In this document: positions 1-8,420 of the stretch, piece by piece
Layout: the number at the start of each line of letters is the position of its first letter
Position numbering within the stretch: position 1 is the stretch's first letter
Assembly: GCA_946187475.1 (NCBI GenBank)
Contig: CAMHRJ010000082.1
Coordinates: forward strand, 1-8,420
DNA: 8,420 nucleotides
Reading direction: 5' to 3'
Source: an uncultured Clostridia bacterium
GTDB taxonomy: Bacteria; Bacillota; Clostridia; Oscillospirales; Oscillospiraceae
Made by a program: the position numbers and the translations under genes
The notes under the pieces: generated by a model
The model's input: the letters and a program-made list of their open reading frames with translations, nothing else
Told to the model about the DNA's origin: nothing
The model's database searches: none

Positions 1-1
1 G

Positions 2-748
2 CTGAACCCGCTGCGGGACACCTTCGGCATCGACATCAGTGAGGACGCCATGCGCAAGGCCGTGGAACAGCACAACGAGGTCTGCAGGCTCATCACCGAG
101 ATCGGCCAGTACCGCAAGGAGGAAAAACCTCGCATCACGGGCTATGAATTCCACATCATCAATCTGGTGAGCTACACCTGCCCCAAGGCGCTGATTCTGC
201 CCATGCTGCGGGAGACTGCCGAGGAGCTGAAAACTCGGAAGCCTGACGCCAGGAAAAACTGGCGCGTGAAGATCGCCGTGGTGGGCAGTGAAATCGACGA
301 CCCCGGCTTCACCAAGCTGGTGGAGGACACCGGCGCGCTGATTGTGGTGGACCGCTTCTGCTTCGGCTCCAAGCCCGGCCGGGAGGAGATCGAGCTCCCC
401 GAGGGCATGCCGGTGCTGGAGGCCATCGCCCGGCACTATCTCGCCACCAGCCAGTGTCCCCGGTACATGTCCAAGGAAAAGGTCCACGAGCGGCACCAGA
501 CCGTGGCCGACCTGGTGCAGGAATACCACGCCCAGGGCGTGCTGTATGAGCAGCTGAAGTTCTGCGAGTTCTGGGGCTATGAGCGGGCCCTGGCCAGCTA
601 CGTGATGACCCACGACTACGGCATCCCCTCCGTGGCCATCGACCGCCAGAACGCCACCGGCGCCAACGGCCAGCTGCGCACCCGCGTGCAGGCCTTTGTG
701 GAGAGTCTGGAGATCAAGCAGATCAACGCCGAGAAAGGAGGGCGCTGA
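2..748 (+). CDS. 2-hydroxyacyl-CoA dehydratase subunit (HgdB/BcrC superfamily), 5'-truncated by window
   Basis: The reading frame is open from the first complete codon at position 2, so the true start is upstream; 248 codons are visible. Family knowledge: these iron-sulfur subunits form a heterodimer that removes water from (R)-2-hydroxyacyl-CoA by a ketyl-radical mechanism in the cytoplasm of anaerobes, after one-electron activation by an ATP-driven activase. Seen in the sequence: the superfamily's C-terminal half, with the RVKIAVVGSEIDD strand, a GALIVVDRFCFGS turn, a Cys in SQCPRY (codon 455-457), the LKFCEFWG Cys (codon 563-565) and a closing GQLRTRVQAFVE helix. These two Cys are the expected second and third ligands of the [4Fe-4S] cluster; the first should lie upstream of the window. 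The stop is two bases before the next gene, so the two are an operon and probably one enzyme. The substrate (hydroxyglutaryl-, lactoyl-, phenyllactyl- or hydroxyisocaproyl-CoA) cannot be read from this fragment. A benzoyl-CoA-reductase-like role is less likely but not excluded. Confidence 0.88.
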   Translation: MNPLRDTFGIDISEDAMRKAVEQHNEVCRLITEIGQYRKEEKPRITGYEFHIINLVSYTCPKALILPMLRETAEELKTRKPDARKNWRVKIAVVGSEIDDPGFTKLVEDTGALIVVDRFCFGSKPGREEIELPEGMPVLEAIARHYLATSQCPRYMSKEKVHERHQTVADLVQEYHAQGVLYEQLKFCEFWGYERALASYVMTHDYGIPSVAIDRQNATGANGQLRTRVQAFVESLEIKQINAEKGGR

Positions 749-750
749 CC

Positions 751-2325
751 ATGAAGCTGCCCAATCCCAAACAGATCCCGGAGTTTTTCCGGCACATCAA
801 CGACTATACCTACCGCTTCAACCCCAAGACCGGCAACTTCCGTTACCGGGAGTTTCGCGGGCTGCGGGACGACGTGTATAACTTCTACATGTGGCTGAAG
901 GTCTGGAAGGACATGGCCCTGCTGGTGCTGAAAGGGCCTGTGGACATCGTCCGCGCCCTGTTCCGGTATCAGTGGTTCGCCACCTACCTCTCCTATCCTG
1001 CCTTCGTAGACCGTGCCACCCTGGGCATGCGGGGAAACCAGCTGCGCATGGCGCGGCTGCAGTATGACCGCATCGTGAAGAAGGCCACGCAGTTTCTCTA
1101 TGACAGCTTCTCCGCCGACGAAAACTTCCACCCCGGCAACAAGAAGGCCAAGAAGATCGTCCTGTTCGACGAGCTGATCCCCTGCGAGGTCATGGCGGGC
1201 TTCCCGAATCTCATCGGCATCCCGGCCCAGACCATGCCCATCTTCCTGACCAGCATTCTGGACCAGAACATCGTGCCGCCCTATCTGGACGCGGCGGAAA
1301 ACTTCGGCATTCCGGCGGACGTCTGCCCCCTGCCCTCGGCAGAGACCGGCTGTGCTCTGCGGGATGACTATCCCAAAATCGGCTGCTGCATCATCAGCTG
1401 CAACATGCCCTGTGACGGCTCCGTGATGACCTCCGCTTTCCAGGAGCGGTACTTCAAGCTCCCGGCCCATCCCTACGGCGTGCCCATCCGCTACACCGAA
1501 GAGGAGGTGCAGCCCTACGCCATCGAGGAGATGAAGGAGCTGATTCACTTCATCGAGGACGTCAGCGGCGAGACCTTTGACTGGGACGCCTTCCTTCAGG
1601 CCATGGAGGTCTACAACCAGGAGACCCGCTATGAGCTGGCGAAATGGGAGGTCAACCGCACGCCTTATCCCCAAATGACCGGAGAGACCTTCTGGATCTA
1701 CCGCATGTTCTTCTACCACCTCTCCGGCGGCATGGACAAGGACTTCCTCAAGACCGACAAAAAGGTCAACGAGATCATGATGAAGGGCTACCGGGACAAG
1801 GCGGCCTGCTGCAAGGAGATGCGCCACCGCTGCGTAGAGTGGTCCTGCCCGGCGAACTTCTATCCCGACTTCTCCATCTGGGCCCAGGAGTGCTGGGGCA
1901 TCTATGTGGTGGCGGCCATGGAGACACTGATCTCCGACGTCATCATCGACACCTCCAGCCACGAGACCGCCATCCGCGATCTGGCCCTCACCTACCAGCG
2001 CTGCACCATGCGCAAGCACACCAAGGGCGGCTACCGGAACGTGCTGGACGAGCTGTGGATCGTCTGCGAGCAGTACAACGCCGATTTCGTGCTGATGTAC
2101 GACCAGATCTCCTGCAAAGGCATGGACGGTCTGCGGGGTCTCTTCGACGAGCAGGCAAACGAGCGGAACATCCGCCTGCTGTGGGTAGCCCAGGATCTGC
2201 TGGACCCGCGCACCATCTCCAAGCGGGAGATGCGCCAGCAGGTGAACATGTACATGACAACCGTCATGGGCGAGGAGCCCGTGCGGCCGGATCTGGTGGA
2301 CTTCGACGACTCCAAGTCCTGGTAA
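751..2325 (+). CDS. 2-hydroxyacyl-CoA dehydratase family protein, large subunit (524 aa)
   Basis: Likely the partner subunit of the dehydratase encoded just upstream. ATG at 751 follows an AAAGGAGGG ribosome site (733-741) that overlaps the end of the upstream gene. The superfamily core starts near residue 134 (KKIVLFDELIPCEVMAG). It contains a Cys-rich stretch (C192, C201, C212, C213, C217, C221; SCNMPCDGS), a middle segment with RCVEWSCPANF (C361, C366), the SCKG cysteine C455, and the typical end LLDPRTISKREMRQQVN (482-498). Fifteen cysteines in all fit an iron-sulfur protein; C145, one of C217/C221, and C455 are my guess for cluster ligands. Family subunits are usually about 380-480 residues. 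The excess here is an N-terminal region of about 130 residues, rich in aromatic and basic residues (YNFYMWLKVWKDM at 43-55), with no signal peptide or clear membrane span. Size suggests the HgdA-like alpha subunit. The gene is followed by a hairpin terminator. No activase gene lies in the window. Confidence 0.85.
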   Translation: MKLPNPKQIPEFFRHINDYTYRFNPKTGNFRYREFRGLRDDVYNFYMWLKVWKDMALLVLKGPVDIVRALFRYQWFATYLSYPAFVDRATLGMRGNQLRMARLQYDRIVKKATQFLYDSFSADENFHPGNKKAKKIVLFDELIPCEVMAGFPNLIGIPAQTMPIFLTSILDQNIVPPYLDAAENFGIPADVCPLPSAETGCALRDDYPKIGCCIISCNMPCDGSVMTSAFQERYFKLPAHPYGVPIRYTEEEVQPYAIEEMKELIHFIEDVSGETFDWDAFLQAMEVYNQETRYELAKWEVNRTPYPQMTGETFWIYRMFFYHLSGGMDKDFLKTDKKVNEIMMKGYRDKAACCKEMRHRCVEWSCPANFYPDFSIWAQECWGIYVVAAMETLISDVIIDTSSHETAIRDLALTYQRCTMRKHTKGGYRNVLDELWIVCEQYNADFVLMYDQISCKGMDGLRGLFDEQANERNIRLLWVAQDLLDPRTISKREMRQQVNMYMTTVMGEEPVRPDLVDFDDSKSW

Positions 2326-2342
2326 TCGATCAAGAATATCAA

Positions 2343-2380
2343 TCCCTGTGCGTCCAAAGGCGAACAGGGAATTTTTGTTT
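2343..2380 (+). terminator. Rho-independent terminator of the dehydratase operon
   Basis: The arms TCCCTGT (2343-2349) and ACAGGGA (2364-2370) form a perfect 7-bp stem. The inner CGTCC/GGCG can pair further with one bulge. The stem is followed by ATTTTTGTTTT. It begins 17 bases after the stop of the large dehydratase subunit. Confidence 0.8.
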
Positions 2381-2421
2381 TGGATAGGCACACTTGAATC
2401 CAGCGAAATGCTAAAGAGAAT

Positions 2422-2600
2422 TCGTAGGGGCGGGGCTTGCCCCGCCCGTGTACACAGGCATTCGTCGGCGGGAGGGGACACGATGACGGACGAAAATCTA
2501 AGCAAACAAGTTTGCAAGATTTTCAGTCAGCCCCTCCCCTACACCCATTGATTTGGTGCACAGCAAGATCCCACAACGGGCGATTCGTGAATCGCCCTAC
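2422..2600. repeat. Compound REP-like palindromic repeat element made of three units
   Basis: The non-coding space between two convergent genes holds three palindromes of one type: outer GTAG, a stem starting GGG, and a closing CCCG. Unit 1 (plus strand, 2424-2448) is GTAG, stem GGGCGGGG, loop CTTG, stem CCCCGCCC, G. Unit 2 (minus strand, 2542 back to 2469) is GTAG, stem GGGAGGGG, a 52-base loop, stem CCCCTCCC, G. Unit 3 (minus strand, 2600 back to 2577) is GTA, a 9-bp stem GGGCGATTC/GAATCGCCC, loop AC, then G. Units 1 and 3 face each other, so the element ends outward in GTAGGG on both strands, like a terminal inverted repeat. There is no open reading frame, so any mobility would depend on proteins encoded elsewhere. 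The left 49 bases recur at 8372. It resembles bacterial BIME/MITE-type repeats; the exact family name is unknown to me. Confidence 0.8.
2489..2528. repeat. Internal hairpin inside the loop of repeat unit 2
   Basis: GAAAATCT (2492-2499) pairs perfectly with AGATTTTC (2517-2524). Within it GCAAAC (2502-2507) pairs with GTTTGC (2510-2515), across a small AA/A internal loop. Flanking GAC/GTC can add three pairs past a bulged A2525. This AT-rich palindrome contrasts with the GC-rich stems around it and fills the place where units 1 and 3 have only 2-4 loop bases. Confidence 0.7.
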
Positions 2601-2617
2601 AAATACCAATTTGCAGC

Positions 2618-3610
2618 TCACTTTTCCAGCTGCTGTTCCATCAGCGTCAGGAGCTTTGCCGTGGCGGTTTCGGCTTCGGGCTGGTCGGTCTCCACCCGGA
2701 GGCTGCTCTGCTCCGCTTCCGGGCGGACCCGGACGTCCCAGCTGCCGTCCCGGAAATGGAGGCCGTCGGTGAAGTCCGCCCCCAGCTCCAGGAAGGCCTC
2801 AGAGGCTGCGCGCATGAGCCTTGCCCGATCCCGGCAGGCCACGGTGGCGCAGACGTTCTCCTGGGGCTGGGCCGGCGCCTGCGGCTCCGGCTGCTCCCCC
2901 ACCTTGCCGTCCAGCAGGTCCAGGCAGCATTGGTAATAGGCCCGGGGCGTGCCGATGTCGCACCAGTAGCCCTCCATGGGAACGCCGAGGATCCGCTCTC
3001 CGCCGGAGAGGAGCATCGGGAAGAGGTCTTTGGCAAAGTCGAAGGTCTGCCCCTCCGGCACATAGCGCATGGCCTTGGGCGAGAGAACATAGATGCCGGT
3101 ACTCACCAGGTTCGTCACCACCTGGGGCCAGTCCGGCTTTTCCACAAAGTGGCGCACCCGGCTGTCCCGGTCCAACAGCACCAGGCCATATTGCAGGGGT
3201 TCCGCGTTGGGGTGCAGGGCGATGGTGGCGGCGGCCCGGGCACGCTTGTGGCGCTCCATGAGCACGGCCAGGTCAAAGTCCGTGACGGCGTCGCCGCTCA
3301 TGACCAGGAAATCCTCGTCCCCGTAGAAATCCCGGCACTGGAGGACGCTCCCGGCGGTGCCGATGGGCTCCGTCTGCTCCCGGTATTCCATATTGACGCC
3401 GAAGCGCGAACCGTCGCCGAAATAGTCCCGGATGACCTCCGGCCGATAGCACAATGCACAGCAGAGCTCCGTGAATCCCGCCCGGCGCAGATGGCCCACG
3501 ATCCGCTCCAGCACCGGCATGCCAATCAGCGGCACCATGGGCTTCGGCAGTTCCCCGGTGACGCTCTTCAGCCGCTTCCCTTCTCCGCCTGCCAAGATCA
3601 CAGCCTTCAT
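2618..3610 (-). CDS. NDP-sugar pyrophosphorylase (sugar-1-phosphate nucleotidyltransferase) with a phosphohexomutase domain-IV-like tail
   Basis: The enzyme is expected to transfer a nucleotidyl group from an NTP to a sugar 1-phosphate in the cytoplasm, feeding cell-surface glycan synthesis. Seen: the glycosyltransferase-A-like NTP-transferase domain at about residues 1-235, with the signature LAGGEGKRL (6-14; G8, G9, R13) and PKPM (22-25, K23), the metal-site region SGDAVTDFD (105-113), VEKPDW (156-161) and the closing GYWCDIGTP (214-222). A Pro/Gln-rich linker (about 238-252) leads to residues 254-330, which look like the last domain of phosphomannomutase/phosphoglucomutase: CRDRARLMR, then DGLHFRDGSWDVRVRP, then a terminal amphipathic helix. 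The usual phosphate-binding SGTEP-type loop reads EAEQSS, so mutase activity is not expected. ATG at 3610 has AAAGGAG seven bases upstream on the minus strand. Mannose-1-phosphate guanylyltransferase is the likeliest specificity, but the substrate is not certain. No T-tract terminator follows; only repeat unit 3 lies 17 bases downstream. Confidence 0.88.
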   Translation of the reverse strand: MKAVILAGGEGKRLKSVTGELPKPMVPLIGMPVLERIVGHLRRAGFTELCCALCYRPEVIRDYFGDGSRFGVNMEYREQTEPIGTAGSVLQCRDFYGDEDFLVMSGDAVTDFDLAVLMERHKRARAAATIALHPNAEPLQYGLVLLDRDSRVRHFVEKPDWPQVVTNLVSTGIYVLSPKAMRYVPEGQTFDFAKDLFPMLLSGGERILGVPMEGYWCDIGTPRAYYQCCLDLLDGKVGEQPEPQAPAQPQENVCATVACRDRARLMRAASEAFLELGADFTDGLHFRDGSWDVRVRPEAEQSSLRVETDQPEAETATAKLLTLMEQQLEK

Positions 3611-3678
3611 GGAAATTCTCCTTTAAAAGTTGATTTGTCTGTAGTTTTTGCACCAAATTCGATTTGTTTCCATGTAAA

Positions 3679-3708
3679 TTTCGCCAGTTGACGAAAAAAT
3701 GATTTTTT
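3679..3708. promoter_or_regulatory. Two dyads overlapping the regulator promoter (candidate operator)
   Basis: TTTCG (3679-3683) and CGAAA (3692-3696) form a dyad with an 8-base spacer that overlaps the -35 box. AAAAAAT (3694-3700), G, ATTTTTT (3702-3708) is a perfect 15-base dyad lying entirely in the -35/-10 spacer. A protein bound here would block the promoter, so autoregulation by the GntR product is a reasonable guess. It is not shown, because A/T runs form dyads easily by chance. Confidence 0.4.
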
Positions 3709-3716
3709 ACTATAAT
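3688..3716 (+). promoter_or_regulatory. Sigma-A-type promoter of the GntR regulator
   Basis: TTGACG (3688-3693), a 17-base spacer and TATAAT (3711-3716) match the housekeeping consensus in 11 of 12 positions. Transcription should start near 3723, about 28 bases before the ATG at 3751. This is the strongest promoter match in the window. No comparably clear promoter for the divergent nucleotidyltransferase gene was found on the minus strand of the same 140-bp gap. Confidence 0.85.
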
Positions 3717-3750
3717 AAGAAAAAAATGTATCACATGAGAGGATTATCCC

Positions 3751-4527
3751 ATGAGCGATCGATTGGAAAGCAGCACCCCGGTACTGAGCCCCGAACGGCT
3801 GCAGCAAATTCAACAGGAAAACCCCTTCGTGCGCATCAGCGACGCGGTCTACGACATTCTTGAGGAGGCCATTCTCTCCTCCCAGCTGGAGGCCGGCAGC
3901 AAGCTGAAAATCAACACCATCGCCGACCAGCTGGGCGTCTCCGGCACGCCGGTGCGCGAGGCCATTGAGCGGCTCAGCGCCCGGGGGCTGGTGGTGGAGC
4001 AGCTGGTGGACGGCAAGAAATACAAGAGCTACCACGTCTTTGACATCGACGACACGGACATCGCGGAGCTGTTCATGGCCCGCAAGGCCATCGACGGCAT
4101 TGCGGCCTACATCTGCGCGGAAAAGAACTGGCGCGTGGACGTGGAGGAGCTGGAGCGGCACGCCGCGGCCTTCCGCTCGGCCATGCACGAATACGTCATG
4201 GGCAGAGCCGCCTGGCTGGACGCCGCCGCCGACCGGGCATTGCACGTTTACATCGTCAACGCCGCCCAGAACAAGTATCTCAGCGACATGTATCACTCCA
4301 TCGACAAGAAGCTGAACTATCTCTCCGTGCGCACCTGCGAATATCTGGCCGCCGCGAAGAAGCGGGACGATCTGCTGCGCATCTGCTCCCAGCATGACGC
4401 GGTGATCAACGCCATCCGCATGGGCTTTCCCCAGCTGGCCCGGCAGGTCATGGACGAGCACGTGGATTTCTGCGAGGCCAACTGCCTGAACTACCGGTCC
4501 ATCTCCCGGCTGGACAGCAAAAAATAA
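3751..4527 (+). CDS. GntR-family transcriptional regulator, FadR subfamily with FCD ligand-binding domain
   Basis: A dimeric DNA-binding regulator whose relatives sense small carboxylates or other metabolites. Seen: an N-terminal winged helix-turn-helix at about residues 28-95, containing the family pattern LEAGSKLKINTIADQLGVS (46-64) and TPVREAIERLSARGLV (66-81). After it comes an all-helical FCD domain (about 100-245) with the expected metal-ligand set: D161 and H165 in DRALH, H215 in SQHDAVINAI, and H237 in DEHVDF. The sequence N170-AAQN-K resembles the ASGN turn usual after the first His. At 258 residues it is somewhat longer than typical (about 220-240), mainly through a 25-residue N-terminal leader. 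ATG at 3751 is preceded by GAGAGGA with a 7-base gap. It is transcribed away from the nucleotidyltransferase gene and toward nifJ, but has its own terminator. Pyruvate or a related carboxylate is a plausible effector by position only. Confidence 0.92.
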   Translation: MSDRLESSTPVLSPERLQQIQQENPFVRISDAVYDILEEAILSSQLEAGSKLKINTIADQLGVSGTPVREAIERLSARGLVVEQLVDGKKYKSYHVFDIDDTDIAELFMARKAIDGIAAYICAEKNWRVDVEELERHAAAFRSAMHEYVMGRAAWLDAAADRALHVYIVNAAQNKYLSDMYHSIDKKLNYLSVRTCEYLAAAKKRDDLLRICSQHDAVINAIRMGFPQLARQVMDEHVDFCEANCLNYRSISRLDSKK

Positions 4528-4550
4528 AAAGTGCTTCTCTTCGAATTCAA

Positions 4551-4590
4551 CCTGCGAAAAACGATTTCCGGCGTTTTTCGCGGGTTTTCT
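4551..4590 (+). terminator. Rho-independent terminator of the regulator gene
   Basis: A 13-bp stem is formed by 4551-4563 (CCTGCGAAAAACG) and 4572-4584 (CGTTTTTCGCGGG), with one G-U pair and an 8-base loop. It is followed by TTTTCTACTTTT. It starts 24 bases after the regulator's stop and separates it from nifJ. Confidence 0.8.
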
Positions 4591-4597
4591 ACTTTTA

Positions 4598-4626
4598 AAA
4601 AATGAATCTGATTTGAATTCATTTTT
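4598..4626. promoter_or_regulatory. 10-bp inverted repeat upstream of the nifJ promoter (candidate operator)
   Basis: AAAAATGAAT (4598-4607) and ATTCATTTTT (4617-4626) are perfect inverted repeats with a 9-base spacer, ending 12 bases before the -35 box. The word AAAAAATGA at 4597-4605 also occurs at 3694-3702 in the regulator's own promoter. It could be an operator of the neighbouring GntR protein; as RNA it could also act as a weak second terminator arm. Confidence 0.45.
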
Positions 4627-4638
4627 CATTCCGCAGAG

Positions 4639-4667
4639 TTGGACATTTCTGACAATAATATGATAAT
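4639..4667 (+). promoter_or_regulatory. Sigma-A-type promoter of nifJ
   Basis: TTGGAC (4639-4644), a 17-base spacer and GATAAT (4662-4667) make a good housekeeping match (9 of 12). Transcription should start near 4674, giving a leader of about 60 bases. The interrupted dyad CAATA/TATTG (4653-4657 and 4667-4671) straddles the -10 box. Confidence 0.65.
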
Positions 4668-4681
4668 ATTGTACCAGAGAG

Positions 4682-4698
4682 TGTGTGCCAGTCACACA
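4682..4698. promoter_or_regulatory. TGTGTG-N5-CACACA inverted repeat in the nifJ leader
   Basis: Perfect 6-bp arms (4682-4687 and 4693-4698) lie just after the predicted transcription start. They could be a repressor site or a small leader hairpin. The arm spacing is one base off both the Rex and the CRP/FNR consensus, so I assign no regulator. Confidence 0.4.
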
Positions 4699-4720
4699 AA
4701 GAATGCGCTTTATTATTTTG

Positions 4721-4726
4721 AGGAGG
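4721..4726 (+). promoter_or_regulatory. Ribosome binding site that fixes the nifJ start
   Basis: AGGAGG lies nine bases before the ATG at 4736. The frame is also open upstream to a GTG at 4685, which would add 17 residues. That GTG has no ribosome site, and the product from 4736 begins MAKNKVFKSMDGNEAAS, as expected for this family. Confidence 0.9.
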
Positions 4727-4735
4727 TTCTTGCAA

Positions 4736-8251
<3,516 letters not shown>

Positions 8252-8271
8252 GACAGTATCGCAATCCCCCT

Positions 8272-8304
8272 CCGGGATGCCGCAGCCGCGGCATCCCGGT
8301 TTTT
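8272..8304 (+). terminator. Strong Rho-independent terminator of nifJ
   Basis: A perfect 12-bp GC-rich stem, CCGGGATGCCGC (8272-8283) with GCGGCATCCCGG (8288-8299), has the tetraloop AGCC and is followed directly by TTTTT (8300-8304). It begins 20 bases after the stop codon. Confidence 0.95.
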
Positions 8305-8371
8305 ATGTGCACAATGGATTGCAGATTTGAATTTAGCGGGGAGTTGGATTTACGCCGCACCTCAATCGTGC

Positions 8372-8420
8372 TCGTAGGGGCGGGGCTTGCCCCGCCCGTT
8401 AACACAGGCATTCGTCGGCG
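8372..8420. repeat. Second copy of the compound repeat, left end only, cut by window edge
   Basis: These 49 bases match 2422-2470 at 47 positions; the only differences are adjacent (2450-2451 GT against 8400-8401 TA). The copy contains all of unit 1 (8374-8398; stem GGGCGGGG/CCCCGCCC, loop CTTG) and the spacer ACACAGGCATTCGTCGG, and stops where unit 2 would begin. Like the first copy it is in plus orientation, downstream of a gene's terminator, here 67 bases past the nifJ terminator. Confidence 0.85.

Noticed and set aside
616..2517. 633-codon open frame antisense to the dehydratase genes
   Set aside because: Same codon-bias effect, in register with the large subunit. It has no ribosome site and runs through the terminator and repeat.
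2348..2551. Small 67-codon plus-strand gene between the dehydratase and nucleotidyltransferase genes
   Set aside because: It starts inside the terminator stem and crosses the repeat unit. It has no ribosome site, and its composition follows the repeat.
2422..2600. CRISPR array or intact insertion sequence
   Set aside because: There are no regularly spaced direct repeats with spacers, and no transposase frame; the repeats are inverted palindromic units.
4682..4698. Rex or CRP/FNR operator
   Set aside because: Rex would need TGTG and CACA eight bases apart, and CRP TGTGA-N6-TCACA. The observed spacing is off by one base for each, so the match is not convincing.
4685..4735. GTG start giving nifJ 17 extra residues
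   Set aside because: There is no ribosome site before it and it lies inside the TGTGTG/CACACA dyad. AGGAGG plus ATG at 4736 yields the expected N-terminus.

Overview
The window looks like a chromosomal segment of an anaerobic, GC-rich, low-oxygen gut-type Firmicute, most likely in Clostridia/Oscillospirales. This is inference from four things: an oxygen-sensitive 2-hydroxyacyl-CoA dehydratase pair, a single-chain pyruvate:ferredoxin oxidoreductase (PFOR), GC-rich codons alongside AT-rich sigma-A-type promoters, and GTAGGGG...CCCCG palindromic repeats of a kind I associate with Oscillospiraceae/Ruminococcaceae. No phage, plasmid, transposase, CRISPR, tRNA or rRNA sequence is visible.

Layout: (1) 2-748 (+) is the 3' part of a 2-hydroxyacyl-CoA dehydratase subunit whose start lies before the window. 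(2) 751-2325 (+) is a second, larger subunit of the same superfamily, two bases downstream in the same operon and closed by a hairpin terminator at 2343-2380. (3) 2422-2600 is a compound palindromic repeat built from three REP-like units, one with an extra hairpin in its loop. (4) 2618-3610 (-) is a sugar-1-phosphate nucleotidyltransferase carrying a short C-terminal segment that resembles domain IV of phosphohexomutases. (5) A 140-bp divergent intergenic region holds a strong promoter and dyads. (6) 3751-4527 (+) is a GntR regulator of the FadR/FCD type, with its own terminator. (7) A 208-bp gap holds a promoter and several dyads. (8) 4736-8251 (+) is the PFOR gene nifJ, 1171 codons, with a very strong terminator. 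(9) At 8372 the left end of the compound repeat appears again and runs out of the window.

How the genes fit: the dehydratase pair belongs to radical dehydration of a 2-hydroxyacyl-CoA in amino- or hydroxy-acid fermentation, which needs low-potential ferredoxin or flavodoxin electrons through an ATP-dependent activase not seen here. PFOR produces reduced ferredoxin from pyruvate, so a metabolic link is plausible, but the two are separate transcription units. The FCD regulator directly upstream of nifJ is the best local candidate to control it. The nucleotidyltransferase belongs to surface glycan or nucleotide-sugar metabolism and is probably unrelated. I see no clearly new multi-gene system. 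The least ordinary items are the nested repeat element and the nucleotidyltransferase with the orphan mutase-like tail.
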